From positions 62,001-126,000 of the forward strand of contig JAFRCD010000006.1 in assembly GCA_017404555.1 (NCBI GenBank): 64,000 bases of DNA, written 5' to 3'. Below the pieces are notes generated by a model. It was not told the origin of the DNA and ran no database searches. It saw only the letters and a list, made by a program, of their open reading frames with translations. This stretch comes from Bacilli bacterium (GTDB lineage Bacteria; Bacillota_I; Bacilli_A; RF39; UBA660). Below, in pieces: positions 42,491-52,551 of this stretch (within the stretch, counting starts at the first letter, position 1; every line of letters starts with the position of its first letter). Position numbers and translations under genes: made by a program.

Positions 42491-45400
42491 TTGGAAGAAA
42501 AATTAAAGATATTTTTAGATAAAATAGAATTAGATAAAGATTTATATAATTCTTTTTTAGACAGCAAATTAACCAAGATTAAAATCAGTAGCGATAAGAA
42601 AAGATGGACTTTGTTTATAGATGTGCCCAAACCTCTTGATTTAGATATTATTAAGGAAATAGATTCTAAAAAGAATACTTTAGATAAAAATGCTGAAGAA
42701 ATAAATATTGTGTATAATCTTGATAACTTAGATAAAGAAGTACTTTTAACTTATTATCCATACGTATTGGAACAATTAAAGACGAAAGTAAAGATTGTTG
42801 AAAAATATAGCGATTTACTAAAATTAGAAAGTGACAAGCTAGTTTTAGTTGTGCCTACCAAAATAGAGATGCGCACTTTGGAAAAACTCTTACCAGATAT
42901 TAATAAATTATATAAGATGTATGGTTATGATGTTGATATTGATATTGTTTTGCGTAAAGAAGAAAGAACAGCTATGGAAATTGCTAAATCTTTAGAAGTC
43001 GATTATGAAAAATATGCTAAACTCAAGAATAAGAAATTAGCTATTGCGAATAAAAAGAAAGTACCTGCTAATGATAATTGCATTTTAGGTAGAACTATTA
43101 GAGGAGAGTCCCTACCAATAAAAGCCTTATTAGGTGAAGATAATGATGTTGTTGTTACAGCTAAGATATTTGATACTGATTTTTTTGAATCAGCAAAATC
43201 AGAATTTAAGATTATTACTCTAAAAATTACTGATTACACTGATAGTATTTATTGTAAAATCTTTACTCGTGATCGTAACGAATTTAATCGTTTAAAAGAA
43301 GATTTAAAGAAGAATCAATGGTATAAGATTCGTGGTTATACTAAGAATGATGCTTTTGCCAAAGAACTTGTTTTAAATGCCCGTGATGTAGAAGTAATAG
43401 AGTCTTTAGATGAAGAAATTGTTGATAATGCTAAAGAAAAAAGAATAGAACTACATGCTCATACTAAGATGAGTCAAATGGATGGACTTTGTGATGAGAA
43501 AGAGTTAGTTAAACAAGCTATCGCTTGGGGGCATAAAGCTATTGCGATAACTGATCATAATAGTGTACAAGCCTTCCCAAATATTTATAAATTTGTGACT
43601 AATCATAATAAGAATTTAAAAGAAGGGGAAGAACCATTTAAAGTAATATATGGTACAGAGCTAACTATTATTGATGATAATGTAGATATTGCTCTTAGAC
43701 CTAATAAGAATAATTTACTTGCTGAAACTTATGTGGTTTTTGACTTTGAAACTACTGGTTTTAATGCTGGTGGCAATGATTCTATTATTGAAATTGGTGC
43801 AGTTAAGATAAAAAATGGTGAAATAATTGATAAATTTGATGAACTTATTAATCCTGGAGTAAAACTAGCTAAGAAGATAACAGAATTAACAGGTATTACT
43901 GATAAAATGTTAAAAGATAAAGATAATGAAGAGACGGTCGTAAAGAGATTTATGAAGTTTTATGGTGATTTGCCTCTTGTTGCTCATAATGCTAAGTTTG
44001 ATGTATCTTTCTTAGAGATGGCTCTTAAAAAGTATGATTTAGGGGAATTAACTAATCCAGTTATTGATACTTTGGAACTATCTAGAAGTATTGATAGTAA
44101 TTATGGAAGACATTCTTTATCTGCTATTGTTAAGAGATATGATGTTGAGTTTGATGAAGAATCTCATCACCGAGCTGATTATGATGCTTTAGGGACAGCA
44201 CTAGTCTTTCATAAGATGTTAAAGAAATTATCCAATCGTAATATTGAAACAATGGACCAATTAGAAACTATTGTTTCCAAAGAAGAAATTCATAAGTATG
44301 GACGTAGTTATCATGTTAATTTATTAGTAAAGAATAAAACGGGGTTAAAGAATTTGTTTAAGCTTGTTTCTTTAGCTAATACTAAATATTTATATAAAAC
44401 TCCTAGAATATTGCGTAGTGAAATTGAAAAGTATAGGGAAGGTTTATTAGTTGGTTCCGGTTGTTATGAAAGTGAAGTTTTTGTTAATGCTAGGAGTAAA
44501 ACAGAAGAAGAATTAGCTGATATTGTTCGTTTTTATGACTATGTTGAAGTGCAACCAATAGAGTGCTATTCTCATTTAGTAGAAAGTAGTGAATTTGCTA
44601 ATGAATTGGAACTTTCTGAGCATTTAAAGAAGATTATTAGAGTTTCTGAAGATGGTGGCAAACTAATTTGTGCTACTGGTGACGTTCATCATCTTAAAAG
44701 AGCGGATCGGATTTTTAGAGAGATTATTGTTAATCAAAAGGTACCTGGTGGTGGTAGACATCCTTTAGCGCGATATAAAATAGATAAAATACCTTCTAAT
44801 CATTTCCGGACTACAGAAGAAATGTTTAAGGATTTTGGTTTCTTAGATGAAAAAACTAGAAATAGGATTATTGTTGATAATCCTAATAAACTTGCGGATA
44901 TGGTAGAAATGGTTGAAGTTATTATTGATACCCATGGGGTTCCTTTTGCTCCTAGAATTGCCAATTCTGAGAAAATAGTAACCGATATGGTCTTTGAACG
45001 AGCTACTTTCTTATATGGAGATCCTCTTCCTCATAATATTTTACTTAGAATTAGTAATGAATTATATGGAGAGTATATTGCCAAAGTATTAGAAGAGAAA
45101 TACTCAAATAAAGAGTTTGATAAACAGCTTTATAAAGTTTTGACTGCTGGTAGTAAAAAAGTAAAAGAAGTAATTAAAAAAGAGCTAGCACAAGATGAAA
45201 ATATTAAAAATATTGATAGTGAACTAAATAAAAAACTAGGAGGAGTTATTGGTGGTAATTTTGATGTTATTTATTTAATAGCACAAAAGTTAGTAAAACA
45301 TTCTAATGACGAGGGATATTTAGTTGGTTCTCGTGGTTCGGTAGGATCTTCTTTTGTCGCAACAATGATGAATATTACGGAAGTAAATCCATTACCTGCT

Positions 45401-47041
45401 CATTATTTATGTCGTAATGAGGAATGTAAATATTCAGAATTTGTTGATGAAGAAGGAAATCCTTATGGATTAACATATTCATCGGGTTACGATTTACCAA
45501 ATAAAAAATGTCCTAAATGTGGCAAAAAAATGGGTAAAGAAGGACAAGATATGCCTTTTGCGACTTTCTTAGGATTTAATGCTGATAAAGTACCAGATAT
45601 TGATCTTAACTTCTCAGGAGAGAATCAAGCTAGTGCTCATGCTTATACCAAAGAATTATTTGGAGTTGATAATGTTTATCGAGCAGGTACTATTGGTACA
45701 GTAGCTGATAAAACGGCTTTTGGATTTGTTAAAGGCTATTTAGAAGAACATGGTATTAATGATATGCGAAGTGCGGAAATTGAAAGGCTTGCTTTAGGTT
45801 GTACAGGTGTTAAAAGAACAACTGGACAACATCCAGGAGGTATAGTTGTTATACCAGATTATATGGATGTCTTTGATTTTACTCCTTATCAGTATCCAGC
45901 TGATGATATAGAAGCTGAATGGCGGACAACGCATTTTGATTATCATGCTATTGATGAAGATGTTTTAAAACTAGATATACTAGGGCATGATGATCCAACT
46001 GTTTTAAGAATGCTACAAGATTTATCGGGACTTGATGTTACTAAAGTACCAATGGATGATAAAAAAGTCTTTTCACTACTTTCATCACCAAAAGAATTGG
46101 GAGTAAGTAGCGAAGAGATATTATGCCCAACAGGTACTTTAGGTCTACCAGAAATGGGTACTAAATTTGTTATTAATATGCTAGAACAGACTAAACCATC
46201 TACTTTTGCTGAAGTAGTTAAAATATCTGGTCTTTCACATGGTACCGATGTCTGGGCTGGTAATGCTTCTGAATTAATTGATAAGAAAATAGTACCATTT
46301 AAGGATGTTATTGGTTGTCGTGATGATATTATGGTTTCCCTAATGAACTGGGGAGTAGAACCATTAACGGCCTTTAAAATCATGGAGTTTGTTAGAAAAG
46401 GTAAAGCTTCTAAGGACAAGAAAAAATGGAGTGAATATAGTAAGATAATGCGTGATGCGAATATTCCTGACTGGTATATTGATTCTTGTTACAAGATAAA
46501 ATACATGTTCCCAAAAGCTCATGCCGTTGCTTATGTTATGAATGCTATAAGAATAGCTTGGTTTAAAGTATATCATCCACTATATTATTATGCTGCTTAT
46601 TTTTCAATTAGAGTAGATGACTTTGATATTGAAACTATGATTAAAGGTAAAGATGCTATTAGGCAAAAACTAATTGATTTACAAAATAAAGGGTATGAAG
46701 CTACTAATAAAGAACTTAATATTATTGAAACTTTAAAGATTGCTTTAGAGGCTGCTTGTCGAGGTATTAAGTTTAAAAATATTGATTTAAAGAAAAGTGA
46801 AGCTTCTAGATTTATTATTGATGAAGAGGAAGAAAATACCCTTATTCCTTCATTTAATACCCTTGATGGATTAGGAGGTTCAGTAGCTAATAGTATTGTT
46901 GAAGAACGGTCTAAAAAAGAGTTCTTAAGTATCGAAGATGTACAGTTTAGAGGTAAGGTTTCAAAGACTTTAATTGAGAAAATGGTAGACATGAAAATCC
47001 TTGATGATTTACCAGAATCTAATCAATTATCACTGTTTTAG
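42491..47041 (+). CDS. polC: DNA polymerase III alpha subunit, PolC type
   Basis: Replicative polymerase of low-GC Gram-positive bacteria with built-in proofreading. The 1516-residue protein has the PolC order. An N-terminal region and OB domain come first, then a PHP domain (H-A-H-T-K-M-S from H322) split by a DEDD exonuclease. The exonuclease begins V-F-D-F-E-T-T-G, with D418 and E420. The polymerase core carries P-D-I-D-L-N-F-S-G (D1036 and D1038), preceded by a Cys4 zinc-binding segment. The last five residues QLSLF are a beta-clamp binding motif. Start is TTG 42491 with AGAGGTGAT upstream; no in-frame ATG fits better. It is followed directly by rpoD, which has its own promoter. Confidence 0.97.
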   Translation: MEEKLKIFLDKIELDKDLYNSFLDSKLTKIKISSDKKRWTLFIDVPKPLDLDIIKEIDSKKNTLDKNAEEINIVYNLDNLDKEVLLTYYPYVLEQLKTKVKIVEKYSDLLKLESDKLVLVVPTKIEMRTLEKLLPDINKLYKMYGYDVDIDIVLRKEERTAMEIAKSLEVDYEKYAKLKNKKLAIANKKKVPANDNCILGRTIRGESLPIKALLGEDNDVVVTAKIFDTDFFESAKSEFKIITLKITDYTDSIYCKIFTRDRNEFNRLKEDLKKNQWYKIRGYTKNDAFAKELVLNARDVEVIESLDEEIVDNAKEKRIELHAHTKMSQMDGLCDEKELVKQAIAWGHKAIAITDHNSVQAFPNIYKFVTNHNKNLKEGEEPFKVIYGTELTIIDDNVDIALRPNKNNLLAETYVVFDFETTGFNAGGNDSIIEIGAVKIKNGEIIDKFDELINPGVKLAKKITELTGITDKMLKDKDNEETVVKRFMKFYGDLPLVAHNAKFDVSFLEMALKKYDLGELTNPVIDTLELSRSIDSNYGRHSLSAIVKRYDVEFDEESHHRADYDALGTALVFHKMLKKLSNRNIETMDQLETIVSKEEIHKYGRSYHVNLLVKNKTGLKNLFKLVSLANTKYLYKTPRILRSEIEKYREGLLVGSGCYESEVFVNARSKTEEELADIVRFYDYVEVQPIECYSHLVESSEFANELELSEHLKKIIRVSEDGGKLICATGDVHHLKRADRIFREIIVNQKVPGGGRHPLARYKIDKIPSNHFRTTEEMFKDFGFLDEKTRNRIIVDNPNKLADMVEMVEVIIDTHGVPFAPRIANSEKIVTDMVFERATFLYGDPLPHNILLRISNELYGEYIAKVLEEKYSNKEFDKQLYKVLTAGSKKVKEVIKKELAQDENIKNIDSELNKKLGGVIGGNFDVIYLIAQKLVKHSNDEGYLVGSRGSVGSSFVATMMNITEVNPLPAHYLCRNEECKYSEFVDEEGNPYGLTYSSGYDLPNKKCPKCGKKMGKEGQDMPFATFLGFNADKVPDIDLNFSGENQASAHAYTKELFGVDNVYRAGTIGTVADKTAFGFVKGYLEEHGINDMRSAEIERLALGCTGVKRTTGQHPGGIVVIPDYMDVFDFTPYQYPADDIEAEWRTTHFDYHAIDEDVLKLDILGHDDPTVLRMLQDLSGLDVTKVPMDDKKVFSLLSSPKELGVSSEEILCPTGTLGLPEMGTKFVINMLEQTKPSTFAEVVKISGLSHGTDVWAGNASELIDKKIVPFKDVIGCRDDIMVSLMNWGVEPLTAFKIMEFVRKGKASKDKKKWSEYSKIMRDANIPDWYIDSCYKIKYMFPKAHAVAYVMNAIRIAWFKVYHPLYYYAAYFSIRVDDFDIETMIKGKDAIRQKLIDLQNKGYEATNKELNIIETLKIALEAACRGIKFKNIDLKKSEASRFIIDEEEENTLIPSFNTLDGLGGSVANSIVEERSKKEFLSIEDVQFRGKVSKTLIEKMVDMKILDDLPESNQLSLF

Positions 47042-47070
47042 TAGACAAATCCCCCAAAATGTGGTATAAT
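47042..47070 (+). promoter_or_regulatory. Promoter of rpoD
   Basis: TAGACA (47042-47047), 17-base spacer, TGgTATAAT with -10 at 47065-47070, beginning at the last base of the polC stop. Confidence 0.75.
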
Positions 47071-47100
47071 ACAGGCACTTATTTGAGGGGGGTGGAAGAA

Positions 47101-48273
47101 ATGACAGATTTAGAAAAACTAGAAATGATTGTTAGTGAGATTAGCGGTCAAAATTTAGATATCGATAAATCATTGCAGTTGTTAGAAAAAGATGAGAAGC
47201 TTTATAAGCTTGTAGAATCAGTAGCAACAGATAATCTAGAATCTATTAAGAAAAATGGTTTTATGGATAATCTAAAGAGTGAGCAATTAAAGAGTCTATT
47301 TTCTTCTTATTGTATCTTAAATAACATAACTATGGAAAATCCCGGAGAAAAGGAAGAATACGAAGGTAAAAAATATGACATTAATGCTCTTTCAGCTGAT
47401 GATGATGTCAAAATGTATTTAACTAGTATTTATAAGCATGCTTTATTTACACCAGAAGAAGAAAAAATGTATGCTTATAGAATACTTGCTGGAGACGAAG
47501 AAGCTAAAGAAAAATTTATTAATGCCAATCTAAGATTAGTTGTTTCAATTGCTAAAAGATATTTAGGTCGTGGTGTTGATTTCTTAGATTTAATTCAAGA
47601 AGGTAACATAGGTCTTATGAAGGCTGTTGATAAATTTGATCCAACTAAAGGTTACAAGTTTTCAACATATGCTACTTGGTGGGTGAGACAAGCAGTTACA
47701 AGAGCTATTGCTGACCAAGGTAAAACAATTAGGGTACCTGTTCATAAAATAGAAAAAATCAACAAAATGAGAAGAGCTAAAAGGCTATTGACTGAAGAAT
47801 TAGGGTATGAACCTAGTAAAAGAGAATTAGCTGAGGCTATGAATGTTTCTCTTGAATATATTTATCAACTAGAGCGTGAAGCACAAGATCCAGTTAGCCT
47901 AGATACTCCTGTTGGTGATGATTTTGAAGATAGTACTTTAGGTGACTTTATTCCTAGTGATACAGATGTTGAAGAGGAGTATTTAAAAACTGATCTTCAT
48001 GATCGTATTTTTGAAATGCTAGATAATTGTGATTTTAAGAAAAGAGAAAGAGAAGTTCTTATCAAGAGATTTGGTCTTGATGGCGAATCACCAAAAACAT
48101 TGGCAGAACTTGGCGATGAGATGGGAGTTACTAGAGAGCGTATTCGTCAAATAGAAGCTAGAGCTTTAAGACGTCTTCGTCATCGTAAAAGTAGTCTACA
48201 TAAGATAGGTGATTATTCAACTAATAATGACTATCTTAATGTTTGGAACAAAATGATGGTGAAGAAAAAATAA
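47101..48273 (+). CDS. rpoD: Primary sigma factor RpoD/SigA
   Basis: Directs RNA polymerase to housekeeping promoters. I chose ATG 47101 (GAGGGGGGTGG upstream), giving 390 residues, a normal length for Firmicutes SigA. Regions in order are: a short 1.1-like head (1-80) and region 1.2 (D-D-D-V-K-M-Y-L). Region 2 follows with [12 protein letters not shown] and [14 protein letters not shown]. Region 3 has [10 protein letters not shown], and region 4.2 [18 protein letters not shown]. The Bacilli-typical dnaG is not adjacent; polC takes its place upstream. The extended -10 motifs of this window are its expected targets. Confidence 0.95.
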   Translation: MTDLEKLEMIVSEISGQNLDIDKSLQLLEKDEKLYKLVESVATDNLESIKKNGFMDNLKSEQLKSLFSSYCILNNITMENPGEKEEYEGKKYDINALSADDDVKMYLTSIYKHALFTPEEEKMYAYRILAGDEEAKEKFINANLRLVVSIAKRYLGRGVDFLDLIQEGNIGLMKAVDKFDPTKGYKFSTYATWWVRQAVTRAIADQGKTIRVPVHKIEKINKMRRAKRLLTEELGYEPSKRELAEAMNVSLEYIYQLEREAQDPVSLDTPVGDDFEDSTLGDFIPSDTDVEEEYLKTDLHDRIFEMLDNCDFKKREREVLIKRFGLDGESPKTLAELGDEMGVTRERIRQIEARALRRLRHRKSSLHKIGDYSTNNDYLNVWNKMMVKKK

Positions 48274-48292
48274 TATTATAATTTAATAAATG

Positions 48293-48301
48293 TGCTATAA
48301 T
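48293..48301 (+). promoter_or_regulatory. Extended -10 promoter of the thioredoxin-like gene
   Basis: TGcTATAAT at 48293-48301, followed by AGAGGTG and ATG 48319. No clear -35. Confidence 0.55.
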
Positions 48302-48318
48302 AAGGTAGAGGTGAAATT

Positions 48319-48879
48319 ATGAAAAAAGCTTTATCTAAAAGAGAAAAAGTTTTAATTGCAATCATTATTATCTTATCAATAGCACTTTTAGTTTGTCTAA
48401 GTGAACTTATGAGTAAGAACACTTCTTCTAAAAGTACAAAGACTGATACTGATACTGTAGAGACAACTGGTGATGAAAGTTCTTCAACACAAGCTATTAA
48501 AGATAGTGAGAGTATTAAAGACGAAGAAAAAGGAGATTTTAATAATATTTCAATTGATGATTATTTAGAATTGAAAAAAGGTAGTGAAAAGAGTATTATT
48601 TTTATTGCTCGTCCTACTTGTGAGTATTGTGCTATTCAAGAACCAATTACTAGATATTTAGTATATAAATATGGTCTTGAAATTAATTATCTTAATACTG
48701 ATGAAATGGAAGCTGATGCCCAAAATAAACTAACTAAATCTAGTGATATCTTTAAAGATGGTGTCAGTACACCAACAACATTAATAGTTCAAAATGATGA
48801 AGTGGTAGATGCTGTTATTGGATTAATGGATCTTGAACATTATACGAAGTTCTTTAAAGATTATGGTTTAATTGATTAG
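48319..48879 (+). CDS. Membrane-anchored thioredoxin-fold protein with CxxC
   Basis: A 186-residue protein with an N-terminal membrane segment (about 11-29), a Ser/Thr/Asp linker (about 33-70) and an external thioredoxin domain. The redox motif is C-E-Y-C (C101 and C104) after I-I-F-I-A-R-P-T, and the cis-proline stretch S-T-P-T-T-L-I-V is intact. It likely makes or reduces disulfides outside the membrane. The Cys-rich secreted protein at 16795 could be a client, which is speculation. Two bases after its stop codon begins AGGAGG for the next gene, so the two are an operon. Confidence 0.8.
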   Translation: MKKALSKREKVLIAIIIILSIALLVCLSELMSKNTSSKSTKTDTDTVETTGDESSSTQAIKDSESIKDEEKGDFNNISIDDYLELKKGSEKSIIFIARPTCEYCAIQEPITRYLVYKYGLEINYLNTDEMEADAQNKLTKSSDIFKDGVSTPTTLIVQNDEVVDAVIGLMDLEHYTKFFKDYGLID

Positions 48880-48888
48880 GAGGAAAAT

Positions 48889-49326
48889 ATGAGTGTATAT
48901 GAGAAAGTTTTAGAGTTTAAAAAGAAATATCCGGGAACTGTTGCTTGGCGACTTAAGAAAAATGCTAATATAGTTGAGAAGCACTTAAATTCTGATGAAA
49001 AGCTTTTATATGTTTTTGCTGGCCAAAAGAACGATAACCCTTTCAATATAGTTTCTTCTGCTGTTATTGCTTTAACTAACAAAAGGATTCTAATTGGTCG
49101 TGATCGAGTAATAGTTGGTTATTTCCTAGATTCAATAACTCCTGATATGTTCAATGATATTAAGGTTCGCAGTAATATTATTTGGGGAAGCGTTGATATT
49201 GATACAATTAAGGAGTTCTTTACTATTTCTAATATTTCCAAAAGAGCTTTAGTAGAAATTGAAACTAATATTTCGGAATATATGATGGAAATGAAAAAAG
49301 AATACGGTTCAGCTAATAGAAAATAA
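48889..49326 (+). CDS. PH-like domain protein of unknown function
   Basis: A 145-residue soluble protein. The central part resembles bacterial PH-like domains: Y-V-F-A-G-Q-K, A-V-I-A-L-T-N-K-R-I-L-I-G (a typical T-N-x-R-I-L strand) and later I-W-G-S-V-D-I-D-T-I-K-E-F. These folds usually bind other proteins or membranes. The start ATG follows AGGAGG by 7 bases. It is downstream of, and cotranscribed with, the thioredoxin gene, with a hairpin terminator behind it. The actual role is not known. Confidence 0.6.
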   Translation: MSVYEKVLEFKKKYPGTVAWRLKKNANIVEKHLNSDEKLLYVFAGQKNDNPFNIVSSAVIALTNKRILIGRDRVIVGYFLDSITPDMFNDIKVRSNIIWGSVDIDTIKEFFTISNISKRALVEIETNISEYMMEMKKEYGSANRK

Positions 49327-49328
49327 AA

Positions 49329-49356
49329 AAAGGAGCATTTGCTCCTTTATTTTTTA
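49329..49356 (+). terminator. Intrinsic terminator
   Basis: AAAGGAGC / GCTCCTTT stem (49329-49336 and 49341-49348) with a T-rich tail; it also sits just beyond the 3' end of tRNA-Cys on the other strand. Confidence 0.75.
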
Positions 49357-49430
49357 TGGAGGGCCTAGTCGGATTTGAACCAACGATCAGGGAGTTGCAG
49401 TCCCACGCCTTACCACTTGGCTATAGACCC
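49357..49430 (-). tRNA. tRNA-Cys (GCA)
   Basis: On the minus strand the cloverleaf is complete. The 5' acceptor strand GGGTCTA pairs with TAGGCCC, followed by U73 and an encoded CCA. The anticodon loop CTGCAAC has anticodon GCA between GGGA and TCCC arms, and the T arm has GGTTCGAATCC. U73 is the known identity base of tRNA-Cys. Confidence 0.95.
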
Positions 49431-49515
49431 ATGACACTGATAATTTTACACTATTTGAAGTAACTTTGTCAATGTTAATGCAAACTATTATAGTTTATGA
49501 CTAAATAGGAAATGG

Positions 49516-49544
49516 TTGAAAATATTTAATTTTTTTGGTATAAT
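49516..49544 (+). promoter_or_regulatory. Promoter of the TPR-like gene
   Basis: TTGAAA (49516-49521), 17-base spacer, TGgTATAAT with -10 at 49539-49544. Confidence 0.75.
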
Positions 49545-49569
49545 AGCACGGCAAAGAGGGGGTGTAGGC

Positions 49570-50406
49570 ATGATTTATGAACATCATGATAACTGGAAGC
49601 TCGGTAGAATTGTTGACCTTGCTACTGTTAATCCTGAAGAAGCACTTCTTAAATACGAAGAATATTTAGAAAAATATCCTAAAGATTATAGTGCATATAC
49701 TGATTATGCTTATACACTATTAGTATTAGGAAGAGTAGAAGAAGCAGAAAAATTGATGGAATTTACCGAAAGGCAAATAGAAAAAAGAAGTGATAACCAT
49801 TTTAATTATGTCATTAAGAATAAGATTAGATTATTTATCCTTCAAGAACGCTATGAAGAATTATATGATTTATGTCTTGAATATCCTGATATAGACGATA
49901 ATATTAATCCTATTATTGTTTATTGTAAAGAGAAATTAGGTATTTTGAAATCAGATGATGTTTCTAATACAGGTTACTTATGTCATCAAATAAGTAATTA
50001 TCAAGAAGAAGAGTTTTTAAATCATATTGAAAGACATTTAGATAGTGATAATTTAGATCAAGATGAAAGAAGTGCAGCATACTTTAGTTATGATTTCCCA
50101 TTAGAAAAAATTCTTAAAGAATCTAGAAAGTATATTCCTTCTTCATTAAGAGTTTTACAGTATTATATTTCTAATACTTATTTCTTTAAATACGATGCTT
50201 GTGGTAAAGTAGAAAATCAGACAGCTGATTATTTTCGATTAGTTACTATTCATGATACTGATAAATATATTACTATGTTCCCTTCAATTGAAGGAGAAGG
50301 TTTTCCATATGTTAATTTAAACTATTTAAGAGAAAAAGAAGAAAAACCTAAAGTAAAAGTGAAAAGCCAAGTGGAAAAATTTAATCAAAGATATTCAAAA
50401 AAATAA
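49570..50406 (+). CDS. TPR-like helical repeat protein, unknown function
   Basis: I chose ATG 49570 (MIYEHHDNW) because AGAGGGGGTG lies just upstream and the longer frame starts inside the promoter. The 278-residue product is soluble and mostly helical. Its first third has tetratricopeptide-like spacing (P-E-E-A-L-L-K-Y-E-E-Y-L-E-K-Y-P, then A-Y-T-L-L-V-L-G-R-V-E-E-A-E-K). The remainder is acidic and unrecognised. TPR folds usually hold protein partners; I see no catalytic residues. Single-gene unit with its own terminator. Confidence 0.5.
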   Translation: MIYEHHDNWKLGRIVDLATVNPEEALLKYEEYLEKYPKDYSAYTDYAYTLLVLGRVEEAEKLMEFTERQIEKRSDNHFNYVIKNKIRLFILQERYEELYDLCLEYPDIDDNINPIIVYCKEKLGILKSDDVSNTGYLCHQISNYQEEEFLNHIERHLDSDNLDQDERSAAYFSYDFPLEKILKESRKYIPSSLRVLQYYISNTYFFKYDACGKVENQTADYFRLVTIHDTDKYITMFPSIEGEGFPYVNLNYLREKEEKPKVKVKSQVEKFNQRYSKK

Positions 50407-50433
50407 GCGTACTTATATAAGTACGCTTTATTA
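50405..50433 (+). terminator. Intrinsic terminator
   Basis: AAGCGTACTTA / TAAGTACGCTT stem (50405-50415 and 50418-50428) with T-rich tail on the plus strand. Confidence 0.8.
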
Positions 50434-50439
50434 TTCAAA

Positions 50440-50514
50440 TGGAGCGGATGAGGGAAATCGAATCCCCGTCACAACCTTGGCAAGGTCGTATTCTAACCAC
50501 TAAACTACATCCGC
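50440..50514 (-). tRNA. tRNA-Gly (GCC)
   Basis: On the minus strand: acceptor GCGGATG pairs with CATCCGC, then U73 and an encoded CCA. The anticodon arm CGACC / GGTTG encloses loop TTGCCAA with anticodon GCC, and the T arm contains GGGGATTCGATTCCC. The length of 75 bases is normal. Confidence 0.94.
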
Positions 50515-50560
50515 ATGTACTTATATTCTATCATAAAATTATTCTTTTGCAAGGTTTTTG

Positions 50561-50589
50561 ATGACAAAAAGAGGAAAATATGGTATAAT
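50561..50589 (+). promoter_or_regulatory. Promoter of the kinase-like gene
   Basis: ATGACA (50561-50566), 17-base spacer, TGgTATAAT with -10 at 50584-50589. Confidence 0.6.
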
Positions 50590-50617
50590 ATCAGGCATTA
50601 AATGGGGTGGTGGTTAG

Positions 50618-51517
50618 ATGGAGACTATCAGCTTAAAAACAAGAGATATTAAAAACTTAGATATCTATAATCCGGGTAATGAAGTGTTTAATACAGAATC
50701 TAAGCTTTTTGTATTGGAACCAAAGACTTGGAGTAAAGAGGGGACTTTATTTAAGTATTTATTTATCAGAAGACAATCTAGTTTAGCTAATAAACTTTTT
50801 ACAGTAACAATGTTAAATGATAATAAAAAGTATTTTGATGACAAGACTTTCATTGTTCCTAATAAATTAGTCAGTGTTGATAATGAAATATCTGGTTTTA
50901 CAATTCCTTTTCTTTCTAATAATACTAACTTAGGCGTTCTTTTAAATGATCTTGCGGTTGATGATAAGACTAAAATAAAATATTTAAAAGAATTAGGTAG
51001 TATTTTGAAAAGAACTGAGGAATTAAATAAAGAAGGATTTGATTTTGCTTTTAACGATTTACATGAGAATAACTTCATTATTAACCATGATGATAATGAT
51101 AGATTATGTGCTGTTGATTTAGATAGTTCTTATATGAAAACTAATTATCCCCAAGCATCACATTATTTATTTAGTAATATGTATATTAATAAAATATCTG
51201 AGAAGTACCCAGTTAATAAGTTTGGGATTAATATACCTGATTTAAACAGTGATTTATTCTGTTATAACATGATTATTCTAAATACTATTGCTCATGGCAA
51301 AGTATCAAAACTAAATATTAATGATTATTATATGTATATTAATTATTTAAGTGATTTGGGTTTTGGTGATAACTTATTAGCATCTTTTAGAGCGGTATAT
51401 AGTAGTGGTAATAACATGAACCCAGTTAATCATTTAGATGAGATAAACAGAGAAAAATTAGGTGCAGCTAATTTAAATGTATTTCGTTATAAAGTTAAGA
51501 CAAAGCAATTATTTTAA
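50618..51517 (+). CDS. Protein-kinase-like fold protein
   Basis: A 299-residue soluble protein. Its centre reads F-N-D-L-H-E-N-N-F-I-I (D147, N152) followed by A-V-D-L-D-S-S-Y (D167, D169). This is the spacing of a kinase catalytic loop (D-x4-N) and the metal-binding Asp of eukaryotic-like and aminoglycoside/choline kinases. The N-terminal lobe is short, and I do not see a clear Gly-rich loop or an obvious beta-3 Lys, so activity is uncertain. It could phosphorylate a small molecule or a protein. GGGGTGG precedes the ATG. Single gene ahead of the T-box leader. Confidence 0.55.
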   Translation: METISLKTRDIKNLDIYNPGNEVFNTESKLFVLEPKTWSKEGTLFKYLFIRRQSSLANKLFTVTMLNDNKKYFDDKTFIVPNKLVSVDNEISGFTIPFLSNNTNLGVLLNDLAVDDKTKIKYLKELGSILKRTEELNKEGFDFAFNDLHENNFIINHDDNDRLCAVDLDSSYMKTNYPQASHYLFSNMYINKISEKYPVNKFGINIPDLNSDLFCYNMIILNTIAHGKVSKLNINDYYMYINYLSDLGFGDNLLASFRAVYSSGNNMNPVNHLDEINREKLGAANLNVFRYKVKTKQLF

Positions 51518-51518
51518 C

Positions 51519-51547
51519 TTGAAAAAGAATAGTTTTTATTATATAAT
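51519..51547 (+). promoter_or_regulatory. Promoter of the T-box / HD / valS operon
   Basis: TTGAAA (51519-51524), 17-base spacer, TATAAT (51542-51547). Transcription would begin near 51554. Confidence 0.75.
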
Positions 51548-51553
51548 TATCTA

Positions 51554-51775
51554 GAAATACGATGAACTTGAGGAGTAAGTATTTAATTCTTAAAGAGAGA
51601 CTATGGTTGGTGAGAATAGTTAGATGATGATACTGAAGGTAGCAAGGGAGTAGGTTTTCTGAAAAGAGTAAGTTAATTCCGGAGATGTTTCCGTTATCAA
51701 ATAAGAGGTATTTATTAATATAAAATAAGGTGGTACCACGAGAACTTCGTCCTTAAGCGTAGTTCTTTTTTTATT
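51554..51775 (+). promoter_or_regulatory. T-box riboswitch, probably valine-responsive
   Basis: The leader senses uncharged tRNA and allows read-through. Stem I has the AGTA-type loop-E strand and the GGTTGGTGAGAA distal motif (51605-51616). The antiterminator T-box AAGGTGGTACCACGAG lies at 51728-51743, and a competing terminator (AGAACT / AGTTCT at 51741-51746 and 51761-51766, then T-run) follows. Pairing CTTG with CAAG and AGTAT with ATACT leaves GAAG-GTA-G in the specifier loop. GTA (51639-51641) is therefore the likely valine codon, agreeing with the downstream valS. Confidence 0.9.
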
Positions 51776-51792
51776 ATTAGAAGGTGATATTT

Positions 51793-52551
51793 ATGAATTT
51801 GGACCAAGCAATTGAAGAATTTAAAAATTATACTAAAGACTATATTAATCTAAGTGATAAATGTGTCTTAAAGATAAATCACACCCTACGAGTAGTCAAA
51901 AGATGCGAAGAAATAGCTGAGTCATTAGATTTATCAAAACACGATATTGAGCTTGCCAAACTTTGTGGTCTTCTTCATGATATTGGTAGATTTGAACAGT
52001 GGAAAAGGTATGAAACATATTATGATGAAAAAAGTGTTAATCATGCTTTATTAGGAGTAGAGGTCTTAACTACTGATAACTATATTAAGAAGTATGTTGA
52101 TAATGAAGAAGATGAAGAAGTAATTCTTAATAGTATTAAATACCATAGTCGGTATCAAATACCTCAATATTTAAATGAGCGAGATAAAATGTTTTGTAAT
52201 ATCGTAAGGGATGCCGATAAATTAGATATTTTATATTTATATACTATAGGGCAATTAGGAAGTAAGAAAGTAGAAGAGCCTTTTAGTGAAAAAGTTTATC
52301 AAAAATTATTAAATAAAGAAGAAATAAAAAGTACTGATAAAAAAACTAAGGGTGATATTATATCGATTTCTTTAGGATTTGTCTTTGATATTAATTTTAA
52401 TAAAAGTTTGGAAATATTATCAGAGGAAAAATATCTTGATAAAGTAATAGATCTTTATCAAGAACGAACTACTAATGAGGAGTTTAAGAGTCAACTAGAA
52501 GAAGTTCGCAAAGTAATAAATAAATATATAAAGGAGCGGATAGGATGTTAG
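51793..52551 (+). CDS. HD-domain metal-dependent phosphohydrolase
   Basis: A 252-residue soluble protein. I chose ATG 51793 (AAGGTGAT upstream). The HD domain shows H-T-L-R-V-V-K-R-C, then L-C-G-L-L-H-D-I-G-R-F-E (H62 and D63), H-x-x-L-L-G near 87, and R-D-A-D-K-L-D near 145. Such enzymes hydrolyse nucleotides or other phosphate esters; the substrate is not evident. It lies between the T-box leader and valS and overlaps the valS start by 7 bases, so it is translated with valS and shares its control by tRNA charging. Confidence 0.85.
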   Translation: MNLDQAIEEFKNYTKDYINLSDKCVLKINHTLRVVKRCEEIAESLDLSKHDIELAKLCGLLHDIGRFEQWKRYETYYDEKSVNHALLGVEVLTTDNYIKKYVDNEEDEEVILNSIKYHSRYQIPQYLNERDKMFCNIVRDADKLDILYLYTIGQLGSKKVEEPFSEKVYQKLLNKEEIKSTDKKTKGDIISISLGFVFDINFNKSLEILSEEKYLDKVIDLYQERTTNEEFKSQLEEVRKVINKYIKERIGC

